The position numbers and the translations under genes are program-made. From assembly GCF_029688625.1 (NCBI RefSeq), contig NZ_JARULC010000003.1, positions 558,001-622,000 of the forward strand: 64,000 nucleotides of DNA, written 5' to 3'. Origin of the DNA: Qipengyuania marincola (GTDB lineage Bacteria; Pseudomonadota; Alphaproteobacteria; Sphingomonadales; Sphingomonadaceae). Below, piece after piece: positions 1-8,066 of this stretch. The notes under the pieces are model-generated. The model was not told where the DNA came from and searched no databases. It saw nothing but the letters and a program-made list of their open reading frames with translations. Position 1 is the stretch's first letter; each line of letters starts with the position of its first letter.

Positions 1-2
1 TC

Positions 3-302
3 GATACGCGGATCAAGGCGCAGAACCTCGAACTGCTGCGTTCGATGGAAAGCAGCTTCAATCTCCAGCTCAGGCTCCAGCATCTCGTGGAAGCTCTTTC
101 GGTGATCGCGGCCAGCTATTACGCGGTCGGCCTGATCGCTTTCATCCTGAAAGGTGCGAAAGCCTTTCCCGACTGGAATTCGATCGACCTGCTTCTCGCA
201 GTCATCACCCCGCTCGTGATACTCGGGATATTTGCGTTGGTCAGTTTGATGAGGAAACGGTATCTCGGCGAAACGTCCGATAGCATTGCGAAAGTGGAGT
301 AA
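3..302 (+). CDS. DUF3422-like membrane protein, C-terminal fragment
   Basis: This is the 3' end of a gene that enters from outside the window; the frame is open from the first complete codon at position 3. The visible 99 residues include a QLRLQHLVEALSVIAASYYA stretch and two hydrophobic segments, with the last about 20 residues charged. This resembles the C-terminus of the DUF3422 family, in which a conserved LQLRLQH...VEGLSVVAISYY segment precedes a membrane hairpin. The family assignment comes from memory of that motif. No function is known. The stop codon overlaps the first half of a possible PpsR operator of the next gene. Confidence 0.6.
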   Translation, partial: DTRIKAQNLELLRSMESSFNLQLRLQHLVEALSVIAASYYAVGLIAFILKGAKAFPDWNSIDLLLAVITPLVILGIFALVSLMRKRYLGETSDSIAKVE

Positions 303-343
303 CCGCTAGGATTGACAGAAAAAGGTGTCTATAGCGTTTGACG
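300..343 (+). promoter_or_regulatory. Candidate PpsR/CrtJ operator pair upstream of pseudoazurin
   Basis: Positions 326-343 read TGTCTATAGCGTTTGACG, which matches the local operator form TGTC-N10-GACR seen at bchF, bchG, bchC and crtF/crtD. Exactly 8 bp upstream lies TAACCGCTAGGATTGACA (300-317), which keeps only the right half (GACA). Two palindromes 8 bp apart is the known CrtJ arrangement at bchC. The pair ends 33 bp before the pseudoazurin start codon. TTGACA at 312-317 could instead be a plain -35 element. Confidence 0.5.
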
Positions 344-376
344 AGAAGGGTTCAGAACGACCGAGGAGAAGGTGTG

Positions 377-961
377 ATGAGGAATATGAATGCCCTGAAG
401 GGCGGCGTCGCCGTCGCAGCGCTACTTGCCTTGGCTGCATGCGGCAGCCGCGCGGACGAGGAAGCTGCCGAACCGGCTGCCGCTCCCGAACCCGCCGCCA
501 CTGCCACCGAAGCTGCTCCCGCTGCGGCGATGGAGCCCGAGGTCGAACCCAATGGCAACGTCATCGAAATCCAGATGCTGACACGCGATCCCGACGGCAG
601 CGGCATGCAGGTCTTCAAACCGCGCCTGATCACTGCTCAGGTCGGCGACACCATCCGGTTCGTGCCCACCGACCCCACGCACCAGTCCTCGTCGATCGCA
701 GGCATGATCCCCGAAGGAACGCGCGGCTGGGAAGGCGAAGTCAATCAGCCGGTCGAATATGTCGTGCCCAAGCCGGGCATCTATGGATACCAGTGCGTAC
801 CGCACTATTCGGCGGGCATGGTCGGACTGATCATCGTCGAGGGTGATGGCATGACGGACAATCTCGAGGCTGCAAAGGCGGTTACGCATCCGGGCCTTGC
901 AGGTCGCGAGTTCACGGAAATCTTCGAACAGGCCCAGTCCGAAGGCATGCTGTCCCAGTAA
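377..961 (+). CDS. Lipoprotein pseudoazurin (type I copper protein)
   Basis: This 194-residue blue-copper protein is predicted to be anchored in the periplasm. The signal peptide ends in a lipobox (L19-A-A-C22). An Ala/Pro/Glu-rich tether of about 35 residues precedes a cupredoxin domain (about 60-155). The copper ligands are visible as His102 (DPTHQS), Cys140, His143 and Met148; the C-x2-H-x4-M spacing matches pseudoazurin. A further about 40 residues, partly helical, extend past the usual fold. The ATG at 377 is chosen over upstream codons because an AGGAGAAGG ribosome site sits just before it and the signal peptide starts there. It lies next to the photosynthesis cluster, has PpsR-like sites upstream, and the cluster has no pufC. 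A role carrying electrons to the reaction centre or in respiration is therefore inferred, not shown. Confidence 0.85.
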   Translation: MRNMNALKGGVAVAALLALAACGSRADEEAAEPAAAPEPAATATEAAPAAAMEPEVEPNGNVIEIQMLTRDPDGSGMQVFKPRLITAQVGDTIRFVPTDPTHQSSSIAGMIPEGTRGWEGEVNQPVEYVVPKPGIYGYQCVPHYSAGMVGLIIVEGDGMTDNLEAAKAVTHPGLAGREFTEIFEQAQSEGMLSQ

Positions 962-994
962 ACGCTTCGGCGCCAGCCGAACGAGCCAGTCAAA

Positions 995-1036
995 CAAGAA
1001 GGCCCGGCTGGCCTTACGGAGAGCCGGGCCTTCTTG
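995..1036. terminator. Bidirectional rho-independent terminator
   Basis: There is a perfect 15-bp stem (995-1009 with 1022-1036, core AAGGCCCGGCT/AGCCGGGCCTT) with a 12-nt loop. It is flanked by A-rich and T-rich sequence. It lies between the convergent pseudoazurin gene (+) and the end of the bchF...hemA superoperon (-) and can serve both. Confidence 0.85.
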
Positions 1037-1057
1037 CTTTTCAAGCTGTCCGCGCCG

Positions 1058-1273
1058 TCAGCGGTCGATGAAATCGGTATCGTCCCGATCTTCTTTCTGG
1101 TGTTCCCGCGCTTCGCGGCGGCGCATCTCCTCTGCCGCCTTTCCTTCCGGCGTGTCCATCGGGTGACGGTTCTTCCGGCTCCGCATGAAAAGCGCAAAGG
1201 CGATCGCGAGGATCAGCACGATGATGATCAATGTGGTGAGCGACAGGCCGCCCAGCAGTGTTTCGGTGTTCAT
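1058..1273 (-). CDS. Small single-pass membrane protein downstream of hemA
   Basis: This 71-residue protein has a hydrophobic segment at about residues 8-28 (LGGLSLTTLIIIVLILAIAF) followed by a highly charged basic/acidic tail (RSRKNRHP...EEMRRREAREHQKEDRDD). The expected topology is N-out with a cytoplasmic tail, or the reverse. A GGAAGG ribosome site lies about 8 nt before the ATG. It is the last gene of the bchF...hemA superoperon, 79 nt after hemA, and ends just before the shared terminator. I do not recognise a family. Its position suggests, but does not prove, co-expression with photosynthesis genes. Confidence 0.6.
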   Translation of the reverse strand: MNTETLLGGLSLTTLIIIVLILAIAFALFMRSRKNRHPMDTPEGKAAEEMRRREAREHQKEDRDDTDFIDR

Positions 1274-1352
1274 CGGTTTGTCCTTCCCGCAGCAGCGCTT
1301 CGTGTATCGCCGCTTGCAATATCAACGAGCCGTGGGTTTCAGCGGTTCCGGC

Positions 1353-2573
1353 TCAGGCGGCTGTCGCCATCCGGGCGAGCTCGCATTGCGACCAGATCTC
1401 GCTCAGCGCCGTGATGAGGCGGTCGATATCGCCATCGTCATGCACCGGCGACGGGGTGAGGCGCAGGCGCTCGGTCCCGACGGGCACGGTCGGATAGTTG
1501 ATCGGCTGCACGTAGATGCCGTGATTGTCCATCAGCCAGTCGCTGATCCGTTTGCACTTGTGCGCATCGCCCACCATCACCGGGATGATGTGACTGGGAT
1601 TGGGCAGATGCGGGATGCCCATCGCATCGAGCCGCGCGCGGACTTGTGCGACGCGATCCTTCTGGCGCTCGCGCTCAGCATTGCTTGTCTTGAGATGCTT
1701 GATGCTGGCGCAGGCCCCGGCGGCCACGGCCGGCGGAAGGGCGGTGCTGAAAATGAAGCCGCTGGCGAAAGTGCGGACGAAATCGACCAGATCGGCCGAG
1801 GCAGCGATATAGCCGCCCATCACGCCGAAGGCCTTGCCAAGCGTCCCTTCGATGACCGTAATCCGGTCCATCAGGCCTTCGCGCTCGGCGACCCCACCGC
1901 CGCGCGGGCCGTAGAGGCCCACGGCGTGCACCTCGTCGATATAGCTCATCGCGCCGTGCTTCTCACAAACATCGAGAATATCCGCGATCGGGGCGATGTC
2001 GCCGTCCATCGAGTAAACGCTCTCGAAGGCGACCAGCTTGGGCACCTCTGGTCCGAAGTCCGACAGCTTGCGGTCGAGATCCTCCACGTCGTTGTGACGC
2101 CAGATCTTGTAGGGGGCGCGGCTGTGGCGGATCCCCTCGATCATCGAGGCGTGATTGAGCGCATCGGAGAACACGACGCAGCCGGGGATGCGCGATGCAA
2201 GCGTGCCCAGCCCCGCCCAGTTCGACACATAGCCCGAGGTGAACAGGAGCGCCGCCTCCTTGCCATGCAAGTCCGCCAGCTCGCCTTCGAGCAGGACATG
2301 GTGATGGTTGGTCCCCGAGATATTGCGCGTGCCGCCCGCACCCGCCCCGCACTCGTCGAGCGCGTCGTGCATGGCCTCGAGCACGACGGGATGCTGCCCC
2401 ATTCCGAGGTAGTCGTTGGAGCACCATACGGTGACCGCTTGCGTTTGCTCGCCAATGAAGCGCGTGGCCTGCGGGAAAGAGCCGCGATGGCGCTTGATGT
2501 CGGTGAAAACCCGGTAGCGGCCCTCCTCGCGAACGCCGTCGAGTTGCTGCTCGAAAAAGGCTTCGAAATCCAT
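1353..2573 (-). CDS. hemA: 5-aminolevulinate synthase
   Basis: The enzyme condenses glycine and succinyl-CoA to 5-aminolevulinate, the first step of the C4 (Shemin) tetrapyrrole pathway, and is cytoplasmic. At 406 residues it has the normal length for alphaproteobacterial ALAS. The alpha-oxoamine synthase fold is recognisable by [12 protein letters not shown] (about 51-62), the [14 protein letters not shown] stretch (about 212-225) and the PLP lysine K247 in [12 protein letters not shown]. It starts 2 nt after the puhE stop, so it is probably translated from the same mRNA. Its place inside the photosynthesis superoperon suggests it supplies precursor for bacteriochlorophyll; a second, housekeeping hemA may exist elsewhere. 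Confidence 0.95.
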   Translation of the reverse strand: MDFEAFFEQQLDGVREEGRYRVFTDIKRHRGSFPQATRFIGEQTQAVTVWCSNDYLGMGQHPVVLEAMHDALDECGAGAGGTRNISGTNHHHVLLEGELADLHGKEAALLFTSGYVSNWAGLGTLASRIPGCVVFSDALNHASMIEGIRHSRAPYKIWRHNDVEDLDRKLSDFGPEVPKLVAFESVYSMDGDIAPIADILDVCEKHGAMSYIDEVHAVGLYGPRGGGVAEREGLMDRITVIEGTLGKAFGVMGGYIAASADLVDFVRTFASGFIFSTALPPAVAAGACASIKHLKTSNAERERQKDRVAQVRARLDAMGIPHLPNPSHIIPVMVGDAHKCKRISDWLMDNHGIYVQPINYPTVPVGTERLRLTPSPVHDDGDIDRLITALSEIWSQCELARMATAA

Positions 2574-2575
2574 GG

Positions 2576-3382
2576 TCAGGTCACTCCCTCTTCAATCACA
2601 TTTTCAACCGCGCGCTTGCGGATCGGCAGAGCCCAGCCCCACAGGGCACCGTCGCGGAACGGCAGGGCGAAAAACAGGTGTTCGAGAACGCCGAGTGCGG
2701 CGAGCGCGAAGAGCAGGCTGGCGCCGACCATCCCGGCGCTGCCTGGCTCTGCAGCCCAGGCCAGCGAACCGAGCCATGCGGCCAGAGCAGCACTTGCCGC
2801 AAGAGTCCCGCCCAGTAGCCAGGTGAACCGGTTCGGCCCGAAGTAGCTGGTCAGATAACCGAGGTGCGGCGGCAGGATATCGGTGCTCATGTTGGGCACG
2901 CCTGCAAACATGTTGAGCTTGGCGCTCAGCCGCAGCACGAACAGGAGGACGAAGACCATCGTCCCGACCTGGTTCGGCGCAGTCCAGGTGATGGCGAGCA
3001 ATAGCAACGCCGTGACGGCGAGCGCGATCTCGTGATGGATCACTGCCGCGCTTGCATGGGTGAACCGCTGGAATCCGGACACGCCAGCGGGGCACTCGGT
3101 GCGTCGCGGCCCCGACACGGCACCGGTCAGAAAGGCCAGTTCGTGCCACGACCAGACCAGCAAAGCCCCGATGAAGGACAAATAGACCGCCGATACCGAA
3201 ACCGTTTGCGCGGATTGCAGGATGAACAGCAATCCTCCCACTCCAGCGATGCCCCCCAGCGCAAGGCTGCGCGGGAAGGTCGCACGGTCACGATTATCGA
3301 GCCATGCGATGAGGCCGGTTGCGAAGAACCAGATCGCGATGGCGACGATCACCGGGAGGATATGGCCGCTCCAGCTTACCAT
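2576..3382 (-). CDS. puhE: Photosynthetic complex assembly protein PuhE
   Basis: This is a 268-residue polytopic inner-membrane protein with about seven hydrophobic segments. It matches PuhE (orf274-type) in gene position, between acsF and hemA, and in character. In Rhodobacter, PuhE influences bacteriochlorophyll supply and reaction-centre assembly; its biochemical activity is unknown. The ATG at 3382 is chosen because it overlaps the acsF stop by 7 nt, as expected for coupled translation. The frame stays open far upstream only as a shadow of acsF. Confidence 0.85.
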   Translation of the reverse strand: MVSWSGHILPVIVAIAIWFFATGLIAWLDNRDRATFPRSLALGGIAGVGGLLFILQSAQTVSVSAVYLSFIGALLVWSWHELAFLTGAVSGPRRTECPAGVSGFQRFTHASAAVIHHEIALAVTALLLLAITWTAPNQVGTMVFVLLFVLRLSAKLNMFAGVPNMSTDILPPHLGYLTSYFGPNRFTWLLGGTLAASAALAAWLGSLAWAAEPGSAGMVGASLLFALAALGVLEHLFFALPFRDGALWGWALPIRKRAVENVIEEGVT

Positions 3383-4479
3383 GCGGGTTGCAGCCTCACG
3401 CTTTGCGGAAGCTCGTTTGTCCGGGCGCGGTGGACGTACATCTTCGCGAAATTCCAGCCGGCCCCGGCCATGCCGCTCACGCGTTTCAACAGGCCGCCAA
3501 CGCCGCCCTGCTCCTTGCCATCCTCGATCCGCAGCACCGCCTGCCGGAGCGCTTCCATGCTGGCACGGAACCGCGGGCTGTCGATGTCGAGTTCCACCGG
3601 ATAGACCTGGCGGCTGATGCGGTTGCAGATCTCGAAGACCTTGTAGTCGTAGTCGGTCGGATCGACGCCCAGCGCCTCGTGAAACACGGGCCGCGCATGA
3701 TCGCGGACATACATCGTCGCGTAAACCGACAGCAGGAAGAAGCGGATCCACAGCTTGTTGTGGCCCTTCAGCAGCTTGGGATCGGCGCGCATCAGCATGG
3801 CGAAGGCCTCGCCATGACGGAACTCGTCGTTGCACCACTCCTCGAACCAGTCGAAGATCGGGTGGAACTTGTTCTGCGGGTTCGCCTGCAAATGGCGATA
3901 GATCGTGATGTAGCGCGCGTATCCGATTTTCTCGGACAGATAGACCGCATACCAGATGAACTTCGGCTTGAAGTACGTGTACTTCTTGGTCTTCGTCAGG
4001 AAGCCGAGATCGACGCCGATACCCGCGTCCTTCAGGCTTTCGTTTATGAAACCGGCATGGCGGCTCTCGTCGCGGGCGAGCAGCTTGAACAGCTGCTTCA
4101 CATCGGGATTCTTGGTGCGCCGTGCAATCTCCGCATAGAGCACGCAGCCGGAGAATTCCGAAGTCATCGAGCTGACCATGAAATCGGTGAACTCGGCGCG
4201 CAACTTCGGTTCGAGGTTTTCGATGATCCCGGCGAAACTGCCCTTGTCGCGGAAGTGCTTCTTGTTCGGATCGCCGAGCATGTCGGAGATGAGCTGGTCC
4301 CATTCCTCGCGCACCAGCGACACGTCGATCGCGTCGAGCGCGTCGAAATCGGTGGTGTAGAAGCGCGGTGTCAGCATCGTGTCCTGCGTGGCGAGGGCCA
4401 TGGCCTCGTCGCTGGTCATGATCCTGCCGCCGTGCGCGGCTTCGATTTTACCCCTCTCGATCTTTGATGGCGCGTTCAC
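3376..4479 (-). CDS. acsF: Aerobic Mg-protoporphyrin IX monomethyl ester cyclase
   Basis: AcsF is the diiron, O2-dependent enzyme that forms ring E (protochlorophyllide) during bacteriochlorophyll synthesis. At 367 residues it has the usual length. Diiron ligands are visible in a ferritin-like helix bundle: E108 (TSEFSG), E117 (LYAEIA) and the E138-S-R-H141 motif in [13 protein letters not shown] second ExxH is expected in the [14 protein letters not shown] segment (about 230-243). The gene starts in an ATGA overlap with the preceding 96-aa ORF. The oxygen-independent cyclase BchE is not present in the window, so ring closure here needs oxygen, consistent with an aerobic phototroph. Confidence 0.95.
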   Translation of the reverse strand: MNAPSKIERGKIEAAHGGRIMTSDEAMALATQDTMLTPRFYTTDFDALDAIDVSLVREEWDQLISDMLGDPNKKHFRDKGSFAGIIENLEPKLRAEFTDFMVSSMTSEFSGCVLYAEIARRTKNPDVKQLFKLLARDESRHAGFINESLKDAGIGVDLGFLTKTKKYTYFKPKFIWYAVYLSEKIGYARYITIYRHLQANPQNKFHPIFDWFEEWCNDEFRHGEAFAMLMRADPKLLKGHNKLWIRFFLLSVYATMYVRDHARPVFHEALGVDPTDYDYKVFEICNRISRQVYPVELDIDSPRFRASMEALRQAVLRIEDGKEQGGVGGLLKRVSGMAGAGWNFAKMYVHRARTNELPQSVRLQPAW

Positions 4480-4766
4480 TTGATCCTCCCGGGATTGAAG
4501 CTGACCTCGTAGAGTTCCTTGAGGTCGAAATAGGCAGCGATCTTGGTCAGGGCGCGCTCGATCGGACCGGCACGGGTGACGGTGGCGCTGCGCTCGAACG
4601 TGGCGCTGTGGCCAAAGGGTATCTGGATCGGATCGCCATGCACGCGCACGCTGTCGCCCGGGTAGATCGGGACATTCCCGGCGAGGTCAACATGCGCGTG
4701 AAAATGCATGTCGCTCTGTTCGACTGAGATCGTGCAGCGGGTATCGAAACGATTGCGGCGCATCAT
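4476..4766 (-). CDS. Conserved photosynthesis-cluster protein between puhC and acsF
   Basis: This 96-residue protein has no signal peptide or membrane segment. The middle part, [20 protein letters not shown], looks like a small beta-barrel. The C-terminus ([11 protein letters not shown]) resembles a motif seen in proteins encoded at this exact position in other phototrophic Proteobacteria. The function is unknown. It is translationally linked on both sides by ATGA overlaps with puhC upstream and acsF downstream, so it is made with the reaction-centre assembly factors and the cyclase. A role as an accessory factor for AcsF or in assembly is inference from position only. Confidence 0.7.
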   Translation of the reverse strand: MMRRNRFDTRCTISVEQSDMHFHAHVDLAGNVPIYPGDSVRVHGDPIQIPFGHSATFERSATVTRAGPIERALTKIAAYFDLKELYEVSFNPGRIK

Positions 4767-5236
4767 GCCTCGCCTCCTTCCAGCAGAACCGCGAAGGCCT
4801 CGCGATTGTCGGGGCCAAAGGCGTGCAGCTCGACACTCTTGCCCGTTTCGCTATCGCTCAGCGAAAGCGTACCGTTCTCCCATTCGGTCAGGACGAAGGG
4901 CGTTTCGGCACCGATTCCCTTGGCGCGGCGGACATGGACGAGGCTGCGAAGCGTCGTGCGGACGAAGCCGCCTGTTCCCGGTTCGACCTTGGCCACCATC
5001 TGACCGTTTGCGGCATCCTCGATTCTCACGCCGCCATCGGGCTCGTCATGGAAGTACAGGCTGCGCTCTGCAGTCGCGGCAACACCGGCCTCCGCGCGCG
5101 CCTCGCCAGGCACCGCATCGCGCGAGATCAGGCCTGCGCTGGTCGCCGAAGCAAGGGCCAGCGCGAGCAGCGCGAGGCCGCCCATCATCAGCAGCGGGAC
5201 CTTGGGAATGTCCTCGTTGTGCTCGTGGTCCATCAT
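4763..5236 (-). CDS. puhC: Photosynthetic complex assembly protein PuhC
   Basis: This 157-residue protein has one transmembrane segment (about residues 12-35) and a periplasmic beta-rich domain containing ERSLYFHDEPDGGVRIEDA and LTEWENGTLSLSD, typical of PuhC. In Rhodobacter capsulatus, PuhC aids formation of the core LH1-reaction-centre complex. The gene starts in an ATGA overlap with puhB and ends in one with the following 96-aa ORF. Confidence 0.88.
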   Translation of the reverse strand: MMDHEHNEDIPKVPLLMMGGLALLALALASATSAGLISRDAVPGEARAEAGVAATAERSLYFHDEPDGGVRIEDAANGQMVAKVEPGTGGFVRTTLRSLVHVRRAKGIGAETPFVLTEWENGTLSLSDSETGKSVELHAFGPDNREAFAVLLEGGEA

Positions 5237-5853
5237 GCGAGCGCCTCCTGCAGGTCCTCACCTGCGGCCGCGCGGCCTTGCGGAACCTCTGCCATGGCAA
5301 TGTCGCTGTACTCGGCGGTGGCGGCAGCCAGTCTCGCCCCGACTTCGGCTACATCAGGAATGGCGCGTAACATCGGCTGGGGACGCGAGAAGCGCAGCGG
5401 GCGCGCGTGCGGCCACAGCATCGCATAGCCGAGCCCGTGGCCCTTCAGCGGCTCGATGGCGATATCGCCCATGCCCGCGCCGCGATCGGTCAGATGCGCA
5501 GCGCCGATCAGCCTGAGCGGCAGGTTGATCGACTTCTCGATCGCCATGCCGATGTTGAGAATGAGCCTCCGGTCGGTGAGGACGTAGGTCGTCGTTCGCG
5601 CGGCCAGCCAGGCAAAGCTGTAAAGCAGGCCCAGCGTCACCAGCCCGGCGAGCGCCGTGAGAATCGCGCCACCAATGCTGCCAAGTGCAACCGCGCTCAG
5701 GATCAGCACGCCGAAGTACACCGACACCTTGCGGGTGTGGAACGCCGTCCGCGCAAGGGTCGCCATATCCGGCTTGCCTTCCCACAGGACCCGCTCGTCG
5801 GCCTGCGGCACGCCCAGCACCTCTATCTGTCCATGCGAACGATGCGTGGTCAT
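5233..5853 (-). CDS. puhB: Photosynthetic complex assembly protein PuhB
   Basis: This 206-residue membrane protein has two close hydrophobic segments (about 40-85) followed by a PH-like (bPH2-type) domain with TTYVLTDRRLILNIGMAIEK, characteristic of the PuhB family. PuhB is a reaction-centre assembly factor. The start forms an ATGA overlap with the puhA stop, and the stop forms one with puhC. Confidence 0.9.
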   Translation of the reverse strand: MTTHRSHGQIEVLGVPQADERVLWEGKPDMATLARTAFHTRKVSVYFGVLILSAVALGSIGGAILTALAGLVTLGLLYSFAWLAARTTTYVLTDRRLILNIGMAIEKSINLPLRLIGAAHLTDRGAGMGDIAIEPLKGHGLGYAMLWPHARPLRFSRPQPMLRAIPDVAEVGARLAAATAEYSDIAMAEVPQGRAAAGEDLQEALA

Positions 5854-6620
5854 ATCAAAGGCTCCTGGCGTTGCGGGTCGGCATAAAGGTAGCCGCCTCC
5901 GAAATAGGCAACGATGCGCTCTTCCTCGTTGAGCGTGATCGTGCCCGGCTGTTTGATCTTCGGTACGCCGGCGAACTGGTCGGCGCGGATGGCGTCGATC
6001 ACGACGACCCCGCGCTTCCCGTGAACCTTCGCCATCGCCATCGGCGCGAGTACCTGTCCCCCGGGCGTCGCAACCTCGAGATAGCGAATATGATGCTCGG
6101 ACATGTCGACCCAGGCATCGGTGACCTTGCCGGCCTCCTTGCCGTCAGCACCGATCATGGTCATCCCGACGGGCTGTGCGTCGCGCGGTGAGACAGTCAC
6201 GTGGTCGGTACTGCTGAGCGGTACGATCCGCAGCCTGCCGTCGGCGGTCAGGTCCGGCGTGTGCATGCGCTCGGTCCAGGATGCGGGCCCCAGCCGATCG
6301 GCGAAGGGATCGCCGGTCGGAACATAGGGCGCTCCGTTGGAACCGAATGCACGTTTTGCGGGAATATCGACCGGATCGCGGCGCCACCGTTCCGGGCTCG
6401 ATGTGCCCTGCCCATGCGGCAGGAGAAATGTCTTGGGCTCGGCCCGGCTCAGCGGCCCGCCTGGCGTGTCGACCATGCCGGTGGCCTCGTCTTCCAGCGG
6501 ATATCCCTCGCGCCGGTCCTCGCGGCGCAGGTAGAATACCAGGGCGATGAAAAAGAGGACGAACGCGTAGAATACGAGCTGCGTCACATCCAGCGTGCCT
6601 ACGATCTTGACGTCATCCAT
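5850..6620 (-). CDS. puhA: Photosynthetic reaction centre H subunit
   Basis: The H subunit caps the cytoplasmic side of the PufL/PufM core and helps deliver protons to the secondary quinone. At 256 residues it has the expected size. It has one N-terminal transmembrane helix (about 10-32) followed by the family motif REDRREGYPLE, then a soluble domain with MTMIGADGKEAGKVTDAWVD. The ATG at 6620 is preferred over one at 6641 because a GGAG ribosome site sits just before it and the protein then begins with the usual short periplasmic tail. It follows lhaA directly and continues into puhB through an ATGA overlap. Confidence 0.95.
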   Translation of the reverse strand: MDDVKIVGTLDVTQLVFYAFVLFFIALVFYLRREDRREGYPLEDEATGMVDTPGGPLSRAEPKTFLLPHGQGTSSPERWRRDPVDIPAKRAFGSNGAPYVPTGDPFADRLGPASWTERMHTPDLTADGRLRIVPLSSTDHVTVSPRDAQPVGMTMIGADGKEAGKVTDAWVDMSEHHIRYLEVATPGGQVLAPMAMAKVHGKRGVVVIDAIRADQFAGVPKIKQPGTITLNEEERIVAYFGGGYLYADPQRQEPLI

Positions 6621-6641
6621 GGGTGTCTCCTTGCCCGGCAA

Positions 6642-8066
6642 TCATGTCGGGAATTCGCGAAGGCCGAGAGGCCCCGAAGCGGTAAAGGCGCGCTCACCGT
6701 TCTGGCTTACCAGCGGGCCGAGCGCGACGAGGCTCGCCAGTAGGATCAGGATTTCAAGGCAATAGACCGCGGCATAGCCGGTCGCCGGATCGCCCAGAGC
6801 GAAGCCGAGGTGGCCCCGGGTCGCCTGGGCGGAAATGAAATCGCGGAAGATGCCGCCAAGCGCGACGGCGAGCCCGGCGCAGCCAGCCTGCACCGCGCCC
6901 CAGGCGCCGAGAACCAGGCCGGCCCCCTCGCGCTTCGCCAGCCCCATCGCCTCGATCAGCGTACCGACCGAGAACAGGCCGAGGCCCAGACCGATCGCGC
7001 ACCCACCTGCGAACAGCATGGCGGTTGACTGGAAGGGCGCTGCAAAGAGGATCATCAGAAAGGCGGCGACACCCACGACAAGGCCGTTTCCGGCGAGCCG
7101 CAGGGGATCCCCGCCGTCGGAAAGGACGCGGCCTGACATTGCGAAACCGGCCAGAGCACCGGCGGCCCATGCGCCGGTCAGCGCGGTCGTCGCACCCACC
7201 GAGAGGCCGAGTATTTCGCCGCCGTAAGGTTCGAGCAATGCGTCCTGCATGGCAAAGCCGGCCGCGCCGATGCCGATTGTGGCGAGCAGCCGCGGGGTGC
7301 GCCCGCGCGCGATGAATGCGCGCCACAGCTCGCCAAAGGCCGGCGGGATTTCCTCCTGCCGGGGCGAAGGCGCATTGCGCGCCTCCTGCTTCCAGAGGGC
7401 GACGATGTTGAGGAGGAAGGTCAGCACCGCCGCGCCCTGGATGACCTGCACCAGGCGGGTCGGCGTGAAGTCGACCAGCAGCGCGCCCATCGACAGGGCG
7501 GCGACCATCATCCCGAGCAGCAGCATCACATACAGCAGCGCGACAGCGCGCGGGCGCTTGTCCTCCGGCGCGAGATCGGTCGCCAGCGCGAGGCCGGCGG
7601 TCTGGGTCATGTGCATGCCGAGCCCTGTAAAAAGGAACGCGAGCATGCTGGCCGCAACCCCGAGGGCTTCATCTCCCGGGCGCCCCAGAAGCAACAGCGC
7701 GAAGGGCATGATGGCGAGCCCGCCGAACTGCATCAGCGTGCCGAACCAGATGAACGGGACCCGCCGCCAGCCCAGCACCGAGCGATGCGTATCCGAACGA
7801 TGCCCGATCAGCGCCCGCAGCGGCGCGACCAGCAAGGGGATGGCAATCATCAGCGCCACGAGCCAGGCCGGGATCGACAGTTCGACGATCATGACCCGGT
7901 TTAGCGTACCGTTGAGCAGCACTGCGGCCATGCCCACGCTCACCTGGAACAGGGCGAGCCTCAGCAGGCGGGACAATGGCAAATCCGCGCTCGCCGCATC
8001 GGCGAAGGGCAGCCAGGCGGTGGCTACCTTCGTCCAGTGCGATGCAAGGCGGCGTTCTTCGGTCAT
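6642..8066 (-). CDS. lhaA: LH1 assembly factor LhaA (PucC/BCD major-facilitator family)
   Basis: This 474-residue, roughly 12-helix membrane protein is of the PucC family, which inserts or delivers bacteriochlorophyll for light-harvesting complex assembly. Family signatures include LNRVMIVELSIPAWLVAL (about 45-62), GWRRVPFIWFGTLMQFGG and MQDALLEPYGGEILGL. The ATG at 8066 is chosen because it forms an ATGA overlap with the bchM stop; the longer open frame upstream is antisense-type shadow of bchM. The related bch2 gene in the divergent operon is a paralogue of the same family. Confidence 0.92.
   Translation of the reverse strand: MTEERRLASHWTKVATAWLPFADAASADLPLSRLLRLALFQVSVGMAAVLLNGTLNRVMIVELSIPAWLVALMIAIPLLVAPLRALIGHRSDTHRSVLGWRRVPFIWFGTLMQFGGLAIMPFALLLLGRPGDEALGVAASMLAFLFTGLGMHMTQTAGLALATDLAPEDKRPRAVALLYVMLLLGMMVAALSMGALLVDFTPTRLVQVIQGAAVLTFLLNIVALWKQEARNAPSPRQEEIPPAFGELWRAFIARGRTPRLLATIGIGAAGFAMQDALLEPYGGEILGLSVGATTALTGAWAAGALAGFAMSGRVLSDGGDPLRLAGNGLVVGVAAFLMILFAAPFQSTAMLFAGGCAIGLGLGLFSVGTLIEAMGLAKREGAGLVLGAWGAVQAGCAGLAVALGGIFRDFISAQATRGHLGFALGDPATGYAAVYCLEILILLASLVALGPLVSQNGERAFTASGPLGLREFPT

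Noticed and set aside
1185..2846. Long plus-strand open frame opposite hemA and puhE
   Set aside because: It is antisense to two clearly recognised genes. Its protein is an Arg/Ala/His-rich low-information sequence caused by high-GC third positions, with no motif or ribosome site.
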